DNA of 64,000 nt from JANXXV01 sp038200305 (GCA_038200305.1 JBBPYD010000104.1:13848-77847); one strand, 5' to 3'. Shown: positions 7,653 through 17,100, counted from the stretch's first letter. Made by a program: numbers and translations. Notes: generated from the letters alone by a model not told the origin.

Positions 7653-9434
7653 CTAGTCGACAACGGAACTCCAGCCACGGCGGGAGAGATCCCAGTAGAT
7701 TACCGCGCCGGCCAGGAGACCGCAGGCTAACAGGACGATCCCGATCCCGGTCTCTTTCAGGATCAGTTTGCCGACTCCGAAGAGCACGCCGTAAATGAGA
7801 ATGCAGCCGCAGACCCAATCGAGCAGGTTCGACAGGCCGTCGCGCCGGGGCTTTACTTCGGGGGCGAGCGCGGCGATGGGCCTCCAACCGGTAAGCGACG
7901 GAGCGGTCCGGCGATAGAAGGCGACGAGTGTTTCCTGGGATTCGGGTGCGGTTAGAAATGTGACCGCCACCCAGACCACCGTTGTTATGGCGACGGTGAT
8001 GAGCATAATGTAGGCGAACTCGGTGGGATTGTCGCTATCGAGTCCCCAGACGGTCTGCAACGACACGGAGACGATGAATGCGGAGATCATGGAAGATACT
8101 TCGCTCCAGGCGTTGATGCGCCACCAATACCACCGCAGAAGCAACACTCCGCCGGTGCCCGCACCGGTGACGATGAGCAGTTTCCATGCGCCGCTAATGG
8201 ACTCCATGTAGAACGTGAGCACGGCCGAGACGACGGTGATGAGGATGGTGGCGAGCTGCGACGCGCGGACATAATGACGATCATTTGCGGTTTTGTTGAG
8301 GAATCGGCGATAGAAGTCATTGACGAGATAACTGGCTCCCCAGTTGAGCTGCGTGGCGATGGTGGACATGTAGGCGGCCGCGAAGGCCGCGACCATCAGG
8401 CCGCGGAGGGAAGGCGGGAGATGATCAATCATGACGCGAATGTAACCGGTTTCGGGATCGGCGAGATTGGGATAGAGGATCAACGATGCGAGGGCGACCA
8501 AAACCCATGGCCAGGGGCGGATGGCGTAATGGGCGATGTTGAACCAGAGGGTGGCGAGAAGGGAGTGCTTCTCATTTTTGGCGGAGAACATGCGCTGCGC
8601 GACGTAGCCGCCGCCTCCGGGTTCGGCTCCGGGATACCAGGTGGCCCACCAGTTGACGGAGATGTAGACGAAGAACGTGATCATGGGCATCCAGGCGGAA
8701 CCGACATCGGGAAGGAAGCTTAACACCGATCCTTTGCCTCCAGTTTGCGAGCCGCGCGCGACGTCGATGGCGGCGAGTTTGGTCTTCATCGCATCAATGC
8801 CGCCGACGGCCTGCACGGCTACGACGGCGAGTACAACGACCATGGTCATCTTGATGACGAACTGGAAAACATCAGTGACGAGAACTCCCCAGAGTCCGGA
8901 GAGCGTGGAGATGATGGACGTGAATGCGATGAGACCCATGACGACCAGGAGGGCCTGGAATTTGGTGACGCCGAGGATGAGCATCAGAATCTTCACCATG
9001 GCAAGGTTGACCCATCCGAGCACGATGCAGTTGATGGGGATGCCGAGATAAAGGGCGCGGAATCCACGGAGGAAGGCGGCGGGTTTGCCGGCGTAGCGGA
9101 TTTCGGAGAACTCGATATCGGTCATGACGCCGGAGCGGCGCCAGGGCCGGGCGTAGAAGAAGACGGTGAGCATCCCACTGGCGACGAAGTTCCACCAGAG
9201 CCAATTTCCGGCAATGCCTCCTTTGGCGACCATTCCGGTGACGGCGAGGGGCGTATCCGCGGCGAAGGTGGTGGCGACCATGGAGGTGCCAGCCAGCCAC
9301 CACGGGACGTTGCGTCCGGCGAGAAAGAATTCGCTGACGCCCGAACCGGCGCGGGCTTTGTAATAGAAACCGATGCCGATGTTGAAGGCGAAGTAGAGGG
9401 CGACGACGATCCAGTCAAGCGTTGTGAGTTGCAT
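7653..9434 (-). CDS. Sodium:solute symporter (SSS family)
   Basis: From the ATG at 9432-9434 this is a 593-residue protein of 13 or more membrane segments. It starts with TTLDWIVVALYFAFNIGIGFYYK, followed by FFLAGRNVPWWLAGTSMVATTFAADTPLAVTGM, the classic SSS N-terminal region where TM1-TM2 form the sodium site. It should import a sugar, amino acid or organic acid with Na+. A perfect TATAAT sits on the minus strand at 9444-9449, so near-leaderless transcription is possible. The reading frame continues upstream without a stop into the hypothetical protein at 9435-10139; see that entry. Confidence 0.88.
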   Translation of the reverse strand: MQLTTLDWIVVALYFAFNIGIGFYYKARAGSGVSEFFLAGRNVPWWLAGTSMVATTFAADTPLAVTGMVAKGGIAGNWLWWNFVASGMLTVFFYARPWRRSGVMTDIEFSEIRYAGKPAAFLRGFRALYLGIPINCIVLGWVNLAMVKILMLILGVTKFQALLVVMGLIAFTSIISTLSGLWGVLVTDVFQFVIKMTMVVVLAVVAVQAVGGIDAMKTKLAAIDVARGSQTGGKGSVLSFLPDVGSAWMPMITFFVYISVNWWATWYPGAEPGGGGYVAQRMFSAKNEKHSLLATLWFNIAHYAIRPWPWVLVALASLILYPNLADPETGYIRVMIDHLPPSLRGLMVAAFAAAYMSTIATQLNWGASYLVNDFYRRFLNKTANDRHYVRASQLATILITVVSAVLTFYMESISGAWKLLIVTGAGTGGVLLLRWYWWRINAWSEVSSMISAFIVSVSLQTVWGLDSDNPTEFAYIMLITVAITTVVWVAVTFLTAPESQETLVAFYRRTAPSLTGWRPIAALAPEVKPRRDGLSNLLDWVCGCILIYGVLFGVGKLILKETGIGIVLLACGLLAGAVIYWDLSRRGWSSVVD

Positions 9435-10139
9435 TGGTAGCCGATTATACTGCAGACCTGGGGTTTGGATTGGGGGGTTTGGATTGGGTGGTTTGGATGG
9501 TTTTGGGGTCGTTTCGTAATTTTCGGTTTCTGTTGATTCGGTTGGGGGGTCGGGGTGGATTTGGGCGTCTGACGATGCTGGTTTTTGGACGCCGACTATG
9601 GCGATGGGAACGGGTTGCGGGGCTGGCGGTGCGGCCGTTTCGGCTGTTTGTGTATTCAAGGCCCGGAGGCGCAGGAGGTTGCTGAGGGCGCGGTCGAAGC
9701 TACGGCGGAAGGTGGTTTCGTAGCGGAGGTAGAGGGACAGGGTGTTGGAATTATTGGCAAGTGAGGTGTAGGCTACGGCGGTGCGGGTGGGCTCGTCGAT
9801 GTGGCTGAAGTCTTTTTCTATTTCTTCTTCCTGGCGGTCCATTTCGAGATCGAACAGAGCGGTTTCGATTCCGCGCATGCGGCGAAGACGCCAGAGGGCG
9901 GCGACCATTTCGTGGACGAGATCCATTTCTACGTCGTCTTGAGGCTGGAATTTGGCGATGTAGGAATCGCGGAGTTGTTCGAAAACAGCCTGCGATTCGT
10001 TGGAAAGGACCAGGGGTTTGGAGGTGAGGCCGTGACGGACGGCGTTTTCGGAGGATATCTGGAGGCCCGCCGGGGATTTTGTGCCGGCCGCTTTGGCGCC
10101 GTTTACCTGGGCCTGGAGTCTTCTTTGTTTTTCGGTCAT
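9435..10139 (-). CDS. RHGLTS-motif hypothetical protein, in frame with the symporter
   Basis: From ATG 10137-10139 the frame reads MTEKQRRLQAQVNGAKAAGT, then SPAGLQISSENAVRHGLTS. This is a pattern (T/S-P-x-G ... SSxNAxRHGLTS) I recall from abundant uncharacterised proteins of Solibacter-type genomes. Residues 60-200 are helical and charged; the last 60 are Pro/Thr-rich low complexity. There is no stop before the symporter start at 9434, so translation from here would give an 828-residue fusion. Either the stop was lost, or the fusion is real, or the symporter is made from its own start. Function unknown. The coding strand is unusually T/G-poor in the Pro-rich part. Confidence 0.6.
9444..9449 (-). 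promoter_or_regulatory. Candidate -10 box for the symporter
   Basis: The minus strand reads TATAAT here, ten bases upstream of the symporter ATG (9432-9434). A transcript from it would be almost leaderless. No convincing -35 box is visible at 16-18 bp, so this is a weak call. Confidence 0.3.
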
Positions 10140-10420
10140 AAGTTTGTTTCCTGGGTTTAGGGTAGAGGGGGGCGTACCGGGTGGCGGGGGATTTTGGGGT
10201 AAGTGGTTGTGGGATGGGGAAGATGGTTTGAAGATTTCTGGGACCGGGTTAGGTGGGCCGTCAGACTCCCGAGGTAGTGCCAAGGGATTTGTGTAGACGC
10301 TCGATCAGCTCCACGTACAGCTATTTCCAGAGCCGATCTGACGGCAACTTCGGGCATGCTTCGGTCCGCTTGCTGAGACGAAATCCTCATCGAGCCGGCG
10401 GCGTGCCAAGATGTTGAGTA

Positions 10421-10962
10421 ATGAGTGTTCAGGATAAACTGAATAACCTAGCCATAGGGCATTTTGTGCCCGTTGAACTGCAGCGCCGTGGTTACAAAAC
10501 TATAGAAGTTTTCGCTGAGCTTGCTGCGCGCGGCTTGGAGGCCATACCTGATGGCTTCCGGCTGTTGCGGCCGTGGTGTCGTTGGAGGGGCCTCTCAACT
10601 TACCTTGATTGCGTGGCTTACGCCGATCGTGCCTCTGCCGAGATTCCGAGAGGGCGAGATCTGAACCTCGGGCACGTAACACCCGGTCAGGTCTGGATCC
10701 ACACGCTCAGCGGTGGCTCTATTCCGATTTCCGATATTATCCGTTTGAGAATCCTGACACGGCCCACAAGTATCTCGGTGTTCCCATCAACCCGGCCATT
10801 CACCCCGACGAAAAGAATTACATGAAGCGGGTGGAACAATGCGCACTGGAGAATGAAGGAGCGTACCTGTACGACATCGCCAAGTTTACGAAGGAGATAT
10901 TCGAGGGTGCAAACGCACTCTATTTGGGCTGGCTGCGATTCGCTCTCGATCACGTGAAATAA
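10421..10962 (+). pseudogene. Hypothetical gene, apparently frameshifted
   Basis: Two overlapping frames look coding. The first (from 10421) reads MSVQDKLNNLAIGHFVPVEL and remains open to about 10720 (GHVTPGQVWIHTL). The second then takes over with WLYSDFRYYPFENPDTAHKYLG and ends at TAA 10960-10962 with a well-formed helical C-terminus (IAKFTKEIFEGANALYLGWL). One frameshift near 10700-10720 would join them. I do not recognise the family. Adjacent sequence on both sides is also decayed, which supports a pseudogene. Confidence 0.35.
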
Positions 10963-11031
10963 TCCGCCGACGGACATTTGGAACGATTATTTCGGCCTCG
11001 CGCCAGACGACAAGCGGAAACATCGCGTACA

Positions 11032-11322
11032 ATGCGTGAGTACATGAAGCATGCACCTGCATCGTTCTATGGACTTGGCTGGATCTCTACTTATGAGTAC
11101 GTGCAACCGAACCTCATTCCCGTGGACACGGTTGTATGTTTGAACGCGTGGATGAAACAGTACTGTCGCGAAACGAATGCCGAGTTCCCAGTGCGGTACG
11201 TAGCCGGAACGGAACGCAGACGGCAGTATTGGACTAGCGACGGAACCTGCATTGCCCCTTGCGACAATTCGCCTGCATGGGAACTGCACGCTCTGTTGTT
11301 GCGGGGCGAAATCGATTCGTAG
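11032..11322 (+). CDS. Small hypothetical protein
   Basis: From ATG 11032 a 96-residue protein (MREYMKHAPASFYGLGWIST...) with many aromatic residues and no recognised domain. An in-frame TTG at 10978 would add 18 residues. It lies between two damaged genes in an accessory region, so it may itself be a remnant. Confidence 0.35.
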   Translation: MREYMKHAPASFYGLGWISTYEYVQPNLIPVDTVVCLNAWMKQYCRETNAEFPVRYVAGTERRRQYWTSDGTCIAPCDNSPAWELHALLLRGEIDS

Positions 11323-11388
11323 GCGGCATTTAAGCGTAGCGTGCCGGCGCTTCCGCGCCATTTCCATGACGTGGCGGCGCGTGCCACC

Positions 11389-12018
11389 ATGAATCGGTAC
11401 GGCTGGTATGTCGCGCACATTTTCCCTGACAAAAACGGGGATACTGTTTATTTGGACTGGCGCAGATCGGAAGTAGACCGGCGTTTTCTGACTGCGCTCC
11501 ATCCCTGCAATCTCTTCTTCGTGCCGAAAGTCCGGGGCCGCGATCTCGGCGAGGACAGCCGCGTCGTTCTTCGCCGACCAGTATTCACGCCGTTACGCAA
11601 CGGTATGGGCGGACTTCCTGGACTGCATTCACGTCCGTCCACTACCTGTGGTTCCAGAGTTTGGTAAGCAGTTCGTTAGCTTTCAGGCTAAGTCAGATGG
11701 GCGTCAACACCTGGGCTTACACCGGGATGATCCCCGAGTGCACGTGGCTTCCATCCCGATCGCGCCATCAGGCGGGTTCGGCAACACCCCGAAGACAACT
11801 TACTCCGCCACACGGCTTCTATTTGGCAAATTTGAAATAGAAGCGATTGGGTTGGACGAGAGTTTCGAGGTGCGGACGCCAGCCGGAATATTCCGCAAGA
11901 CAAAACCGAATTCTATTCCGCATTCTCGAACGTCGTGACCTCGGTCTCGTATGCGCAACACGGCATCTACAGCTACTCTGTCCTGCCTGGGAAAGCGGCG
12001 CGCTTTCGGGTTCTGTAA
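11389..12018 (+). pseudogene. Decayed hypothetical gene(s), several frame changes
   Basis: Three stretches look coding in different frames. From 11389: MNRYGWYVAHIFPDKNGDTV... continuing to about 11565, with LTALHPCNLFFVPKVRGRDLG. From about 11567: ADQYSRRYATVWADFLDCIH and VRPLPVVPEFGKQF, then open to 11938. From about 11910: FYSAFSNVVTSVSYAQHGIY ending RFRVL at TAA 12016-12018. At least two frameshifts would be needed to join them, and more than one original gene may be involved. The first part resembles small hypothetical proteins with a GWYVAHI...HPCN...FVPK pattern; no function can be given. Confidence 0.4.
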
Positions 12019-12100
12019 CCAACGCGTGTTTTTGTCATTCTGTTTCGTACTGTCGAAAACAGCTTCCGCCACTCAACCCAGACGGCAATCCCTGCGCCCC

Positions 12101-12395
12101 CTATTGCCGCTCCCGCGTCATGCGTTCGCGGAGGATTTCGTTGATCCGGCTCAGGTGGCCCTGGCCCTTCGACTTGAGCCAATCCAGAACCTCATTGTCG
12201 ATTCGGAACGAGATCTGGGTCTTCAGGGGGCGATAGTACTTGCCGATCGCCGCGTTGCTCCAGTATTCGGGGGGGCAACTGCCGCGCGTCCGGATCACTG
12301 TCGAGCCTGTGATCTCGCTGCTGGTATGCTTCCCGCGTTTTCTCGCTGATCTTCAGCCGCTTAACGGAACTGGTCTTCGTAGATATTTTTTTCAT
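12101..12395 (-). pseudogene. brnA: BrnA-type antitoxin, frameshifted at a C7 tract
   Basis: From ATG 12393-12395 one frame reads MKKISTKTSSVKRLKISEKT... as far as DPDARQLPP. The rest, EYWSNAAIGKYYRPLKTQIS then FRIDNEVLDWLKSKGQGHLSRINEILRERM, is in the next frame and ends at 12101. The second part is the ribbon-helix-helix C-terminal region of BrnA, which binds DNA and neutralises BrnT. The switch falls on a run of seven C on the coding strand (about 12270-12276); six C would restore one 97-residue ORF. It overlaps the brnT end by 35 bp, as usual for these modules. The C7 run could be decay, a sequencing error or a phase-variable tract. Confidence 0.8.
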
Positions 12396-12660
12396 AGTCA
12401 ACTGCCTTTCGTGCCGAGATGAAGTGGATGACTTCGGCGTCTGGTTCGCGCCGGTCAACGAAAACGACGAGGAGCAGGACCAGATTCCGGGTCACCCCGA
12501 TGACCTGGTAACGTTGCTCGCCTTCCGTCACAATGAAGTAGTTGTCCGCCGCCACGTGATGCGGGCCGTCGAAGACTTCCCTCGCTGTCTCGAACGAAAG
12601 TCCATGGACCCGCTGATTGCTTTCGGCCTTGGCGGGGTTCCATGTGAATCTCGCTGCCAT
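12361..12660 (-). CDS. brnT: BrnT family ribonuclease toxin
   Basis: A 99-residue protein with the BrnT pattern: FTWNPAKAESNQRVHGLSFE, AREVFDGPHH and the C-terminal RREPDAEVIHFISARKAVDYEKNIY. BrnT is a small RelE-fold ribonuclease that stops translation, and BrnA is its cognate antitoxin. Here the toxin is full length while the antitoxin reading frame is broken, which should be lethal unless frameshifting restores BrnA, the toxin is silent, or it has lost activity. The AT-rich palindrome over its start (12659-12675) is the likely autoregulatory operator. Confidence 0.88.
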   Translation of the reverse strand: MAARFTWNPAKAESNQRVHGLSFETAREVFDGPHHVAADNYFIVTEGEQRYQVIGVTRNLVLLLVVFVDRREPDAEVIHFISARKAVDYEKNIYEDQFR

Positions 12661-12675
12661 ATAACATTATTATAT
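12659..12675 (-). promoter_or_regulatory. Candidate brnTA operator and -10 region
   Basis: Perfect 6-bp inverted repeat ATATAA-CATTA-TTATAT (plus strand) touching the brnT start codon (12658-12660). On the minus strand it includes TATAAT about 10 bases before the ATG, so the transcript would be nearly leaderless. BrnA-type proteins are known to repress their own operon, so the palindrome is a plausible binding site (inference). Confidence 0.5.
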
Positions 12676-12677
12676 AT

Positions 12678-12851
12678 TCAACGACAGGCGATGTGACCGC
12701 TGTTGTAGGCGTGGGCAATTTGGGGACGAGCGAGCGCGGAGACCAGGAGACCTTCATCCCGCAATCCACGCGCGCCGCCAAATTCGGCCAAGCTCTCTTC
12801 GTGCAGCAAGAGTAGGGCTTTCTTGGCGATCCACTTCGGCTCAACCGTCAT
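12678..12851 (-). pseudogene. doc: Truncated Doc-family (Fic fold) toxin
   Basis: Read by hand on the minus strand: 57 residues, ATG 12849-12851 to TGA 12678-12680. The sequence WIAKKALLLLHEESLAEFGG followed by ARGLRDEGLLVSALARPQIAHAYN is the N-terminal part of Doc-type toxins. The catalytic H-P-F-x-(D/N)-G-N-K-R loop, which would follow about 20 residues later, is absent because the frame stops and the brnTA module begins. It cannot be an active kinase/AMPylase. Its ATG overlaps the TGA of the upstream AbrB-type antitoxin (ATGA), as in intact operons. Confidence 0.75.
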
Positions 12852-13075
12852 TTCGCGAGGGCTTTAAACGTCTCGCGGTACTCTTTCATGAAGTCGCGTC
12901 CGGCCTTCAGTTGTTCTTCAATCGCCGGATCGTAAGGCGTGAGAAGGTAGCCCTCGGGAGTTTCAATCGCATAGAGGCTATCGCCCTTTTCTACCTTGAG
13001 CCGCGGTCGGAGGCGGAATGGGGCCGGGTGCGGGCGGCAATTTTGCGGGCCGATTGAGCCGTTTGCGGCCGCCAA
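12848..13075 (-). CDS. AbrB/MazE-like antitoxin, C-terminal part (N-terminus replaced)
   Basis: Residues 27-75 of this frame (LKVEKGDSLYAIETPEGYLL then TPYDPAIEEQLKAGRDFMKEYRETF) match the C-terminal half of AbrB-type antitoxins that pair with Doc toxins. The first 26 residues do not look like an AbrB beta strand region and coincide with sequence that reads as coding on the other strand, next to the direct repeat at 13080. The simplest view is that the 5' part of the antitoxin gene was replaced at a junction near 13000. It overlaps the doc remnant by ATGA. Confidence 0.6.
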   Translation of the reverse strand: MAAANGSIGPQNCRPHPAPFRLRPRLKVEKGDSLYAIETPEGYLLTPYDPAIEEQLKAGRDFMKEYRETFKALAK

Positions 13076-13079
13076 GGAT

Positions 13080-13125
13080 GCAGTGTATGCGGCGTTGCTG
13101 GAGTTGTGCGAGGCGCCAGAGGATG
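13080..13125 (+). repeat. 46-bp direct repeat, copy 1
   Basis: Begins gcagtgtatgcggcgttgct and ends ccagaggatg. It matches copy 2 (14043-14088) at 43 of 46 positions, in the same orientation 963 bp apart. Read in frame it encodes AVYAALLELCEAPED, the apparent C-terminus of a lost gene whose TGA overlaps the GTG start (13133) of the terminase-like gene. Confidence 0.85.
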
Positions 13126-13132
13126 CACCGGC

Positions 13133-13890
13133 GTGATCGCTAAGGACCTGTTACATGAGATGGACGCGGCTGCGTTCGCGAGGGACCGGCTTGGGTTCGA
13201 TCCCGATCTCCGGCAGAGCTTATTGCTCCAGGGGTCAATCCGGCGCGGACTGCTGAATTGTTCGCGGCAGTGGGGGAAGTCGACAGTGACGGCGGCGAGG
13301 GCGGTGCATCGGGCGCAGTGTACGCCGGGCAGTCTGGTGGTGGTGCTGAGTCCGAGTGCGAGGCAGAGCGGAGAGTTTCTGCGGAAGGCGGCGGGGTTTA
13401 CGCGGCGGCTGGAAATTCGTCCGCGCGGGGATGGAGATAACGAGATTTCTCTGCTGTTTCCGAATGGGTCGCGGATCGTGGGGCTGCCAGGGATGGAGAA
13501 TACGGTCCGCGGGTTTTCAGCGGTGAGCCTGCTGCTGATCGATGAAGCTTCGCGCGTGAGTGACGGCCTGTACAAAGCGGTGCGGCCGATGCTGGCGGTG
13601 GGCGATGGAGATTTGTGGCTGATGAGCACGCCGAACGGGCAACGCGGGTTCTTTTACGAAGAGTGGACGAATGGGGGCCGCGATGGGAGCGGGTGGCCGT
13701 GACAGGGGCCGAGTGCGCACGGATTTCGACAGCATTTCTGGAAGAAGAGCGGACGGCGATGGGCGACCGGTGGTTTCGGCAAGAGTACTGCTGTGAATTT
13801 GTGGATGCGGAGGACAGTTTGTTCGACAGCGAGTTATTGAAGAGAGCAGTGAGGGATGACATAGAGCCGCTGTATCCGACGGGGTGGTGA
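13133..13890 (+). pseudogene. Phage terminase-like ATPase, frameshifted
   Basis: Start taken as GTG 13133, overlapping the stop of the preceding remnant. The first frame carries a Walker A-like CSRQWGKST, a Walker B LLLIDEASRV and the following STPNGQRGFFYEEW, all typical of the large terminase ATPase / superfamily 2-like motor. It stops at 13702. The continuation WERVAVTGAECARISTAFLE and GDRWFRQEYCCEFVDAEDSLFD lies in another frame up to TGA 13888-13890. The switch is near a G5 run around 13675. Joined length would be about 250 residues, with no nuclease domain. In my recollection such split terminase-like genes recur in Solibacter-type genomes outside intact prophages. Confidence 0.75.
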
Positions 13891-14042
13891 GATGTGGATT
13901 TTGGAATCGACGAGGGAATGCTTTGTGAGCGTAAATTTGAGTGGAAGCATCATCCCGAGGTGGTGGCGGGTGCGGAAGGTGGCGAGCGAAACGGCATCTG
14001 ATTATTCCGCGTTGTAGAGAGGTATATTTTGAATTCCGATTT

Positions 14043-14088
14043 GCAGTGTATGCGGCACTGCTGGAGTTGTGCGAGGCTCCAGAGGATG
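14043..14088 (+). repeat. 46-bp direct repeat, copy 2
   Basis: Begins gcagtgtatgcggcactgct and ends ccagaggatg; three mismatches to copy 1 at 13080-13125. In frame it encodes the same AVYAALLELCEAPED peptide, here ending GAD-TAG at about 14099. It lies just beyond the end of the TonB-dependent receptor gene. Confidence 0.85.
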
Positions 14089-14109
14089 GGGCGGACTAGA
14101 AGAAGATGT

Positions 14110-17100
14110 TTAAAAGATCAGCTTCAATCCGAACTGAATGCGCCGTGGTTGTCCAGCGGTGGTGATTACACCGGGGTTCGTTCCATTGAGGGTGTTATTC
14201 GGTTGTCCAAACGTTGGAGTGTTGGTGAGGTTAAAGGCTTCCGCGCGGAACTGCAGCCGGAACCGCTCAGTGACGGCGAAGACCTTCTGTAGTGAGAAGT
14301 CGATATTCTTCACTCCCGGACCTACCAGAATATTTCGACCGGAGTTGCCATAGGTATATTGGGGCTGCACCTGAAATGCGGAAGTATCGAACCATTGATT
14401 GATGTTCCGCTGCGACGAATCAAGCGCTCCATTGCCGATCCGGTTGGGCCGGTCTTCGCCGCCTGCATTGGTAAGCCCGCCGGTGGTGATAACGGTAAAC
14501 GGCAGTCCGGAACGAACCGAGAGAATGCCCGCGAGTTGCCATCCACCAAGCGCAGCGTCCACAATGCCGCCACGGTTCAACCAGCGCTTTCCTTTCCCGG
14601 CCGGGAGTTCCCAGGTGGAGCTGAGAACGAAATTACGCCGGACATCCAGGTCCGAATTACCGCGATTGAGTTGGCGATTATACGGATTCACCGGGCCGCC
14701 GCCACCGGGTCCATTGTCGCTGTAGACCTCGGTCACGTTGTCGAGCGCATGAGCCAGGGTGAATGCCGAAAGGAACTGGACGCCGCGGGAGAAGCGTTTC
14801 TCCAGCTTCAGCGTCATCGCATTGTAGCTTAGGTTTCCGGCGGTAAGAGTGCTGAATACATTGGTGTAGAACGGAAAGAGGCGGCGGCTCGCCACGGTGG
14901 CCGTGGAAGGTCCAAGGGGAAGATTATTGTCGAAATCGCTGGTTAGATGATGGGTGCCGTTGCCCTGGTAACCAGCCGTAAGCAGCATGCTGAAAGGCAG
15001 CTCCCGCTGGACATCGAAGAACCATTGCGCGGAATACTGCGAGGGGATGTAGGGATCGCGAACCGTGGCGCCGACAAGGGCCGGACCAGGCACCAAAGCC
15101 GCCGGTAACTGGACAGCGGGAAAGCCGCCGCTCAGCGTTAAACGGGGATTGATTCGATCCACCGTGGCAAACGAAATCTGAACATAATCCGGAGCCTGAT
15201 TCGTCCCGCGCGCAATCTGCGTGGAGATATTATCCGCCTGCGCGTAAATAATTCCGAAGCCGGAGCGGATCACGGTCTTGTTTTTCAGCCGGTAGGCGAA
15301 GCCAACGCGGGGCGCAAGGTTGTTGTAATTGTTATCGCACAAGCAGTCGCTGCCATCCTTGGGCCGGATCTGCTGCAATCGCGCATCTGGACCCAGCTTG
15401 CTGAAATTGAGAATGTAATTCGACACCTGGCCGCCCGGATACGTTGGCGCGAGAAACACGTCATAACGGAGTCCGAGATTGAGCGATAACTGCGGAGTGA
15501 CTTTCCAATCGTCCTGAACGAATCCCGCTACGCTATTGACTCGAATGTCTTCGCCGTTTTCATTGCTGACATTCCCGCTGGAGGCAGTACCGAGCATAAA
15601 CTCGGCCAGACCGTCGCCGGTCGCTGCGCGGTTCTTTGGATCGGATGTGAATTCGCGGTTGAAGATAAATTGGCCTCGGGAGAACCGGGCGGCATTGCGG
15701 TAGATGGCTTCATGACGGTAATCAAATCCAAACTTGATGGTGTGACTGCGGTAGATCTTAAATGCGGTGTCACTCAACTGATACAGCGTCAGGTCATTGA
15801 AGTTTGGCCAGAATGCCCTTGAACCAAGTTGGGCGTAACCTTGTGGCGTAAACAGCGAAAGGCCATGGTTGTTGGAAAGAGGACTGTTTGTTGTGGGGAT
15901 ACCGGTAATGCCGTAATCGCCAAACAACGGCTTATCGTATGGAATGTCGAAAGCCGACGTGACGACCGAGGTTCCAAATCGCGCCTCGTGGTTGAGGCTT
16001 GGGCTCAGGTTCTGGGTAAACGACACCACGCCGCTATGGGCGGTGAGCCCAGTGGTGGTTGAAAGACCTCCATCGGCGGGAAGCGGCAGCGGTCCGTTTT
16101 GATATTGGGACCGGTCGCGGCGGCTGTACCGCGCCGAAAGGCGGCTGCTGGAACCGAAGAGTTGGTCCCCCCGGAAATCATATTGATTTGTATCGTCGCG
16201 ATCGGTGGGCGAGTAGAAAAAGTTGTTCGAGATTCCTCCTGTAATGGGAAGAGGATAGAGCGCGAGCAGCTTGGGGAAGAGCGGATCCCATCGGCTTTTG
16301 GGGATCACATTACCGGGAAACACCTGCCGCGTCATGTTGGCGCCGGTACCGGCGGTGGTTGCTGGATCGAAGATGGGCCGGATTCCTGAAAAGTCTCCCT
16401 GGCGTTCCAGAGCCGTTGGCACCGTGGAAATGAAACTGTCTCCCAAACGGATGCGGGTGCCTTCGTAGCTGCCAAAGAGGAACGTGTGATTTTTCCAAAT
16501 AGGACCACCCATGGTTCCGCCAAACTGATTCTGCTTGTAGGGCGGTTTGCCCGCCCCATTTGCGTTGGCGAAGAAGTTGGTGCCGTCGAGCTTGTCGTTC
16601 CTTAGAAATTCGTACCCGGTGCCGTGGATCTGGTTCGTTCCCGATCTGGTGGTGACGAAGACCTGGCCACCCATGCGGTAGCCGTACTCGGCGGAGAGAT
16701 TATTCGTCACCACGCGGAACTCCTGCACGGCGTCAATAGAGGGTTTCACCACCTGCGCTTCATAGCCCAGCGGTCCACCGGAACTGCGCGTCGTGTTGTC
16801 CAGACCGTCCACTGTAATGTTGACCTGGTATTGGTGCTGGCCGGAAGCGGAGAATCCTCCCTCGCTGCCGGTGCGGCCTCGCGTGTCCGGCGCGGTTCCG
16901 GCAGTGAGGAGCGACAGTGTCAGGTAGTTGCGGCCGTTTAGGGGGAGGTCGACGATCTGCTTGGTATTGATCACCTGCCCTACGGTGGAGGTTTCCGAAT
17001 CAAGCAGCGCCGCGGTAGCGGAAACATCGACGGACTCGACGATTGCGCCAGGCTTCAGAGTGAAGTCAAGGCGGGCCACTTGTTGGGTGTCGAGCTTGAT

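Noticed and set aside
8745..9440. Acidic plus-strand frame of 231 residues antisense to the symporter
   Set aside because: Composition (Asp/Glu/Gly/His repeats) is what the reverse complement of hydrophobic codons gives; the symporter is unmistakable.
13080..14088. Considered the repeat pair as IS terminal sites or att sites
   Set aside because: The repeats are coding in frame and not inverted, no transposase or integrase lies between them, and there is no tRNA nearby.
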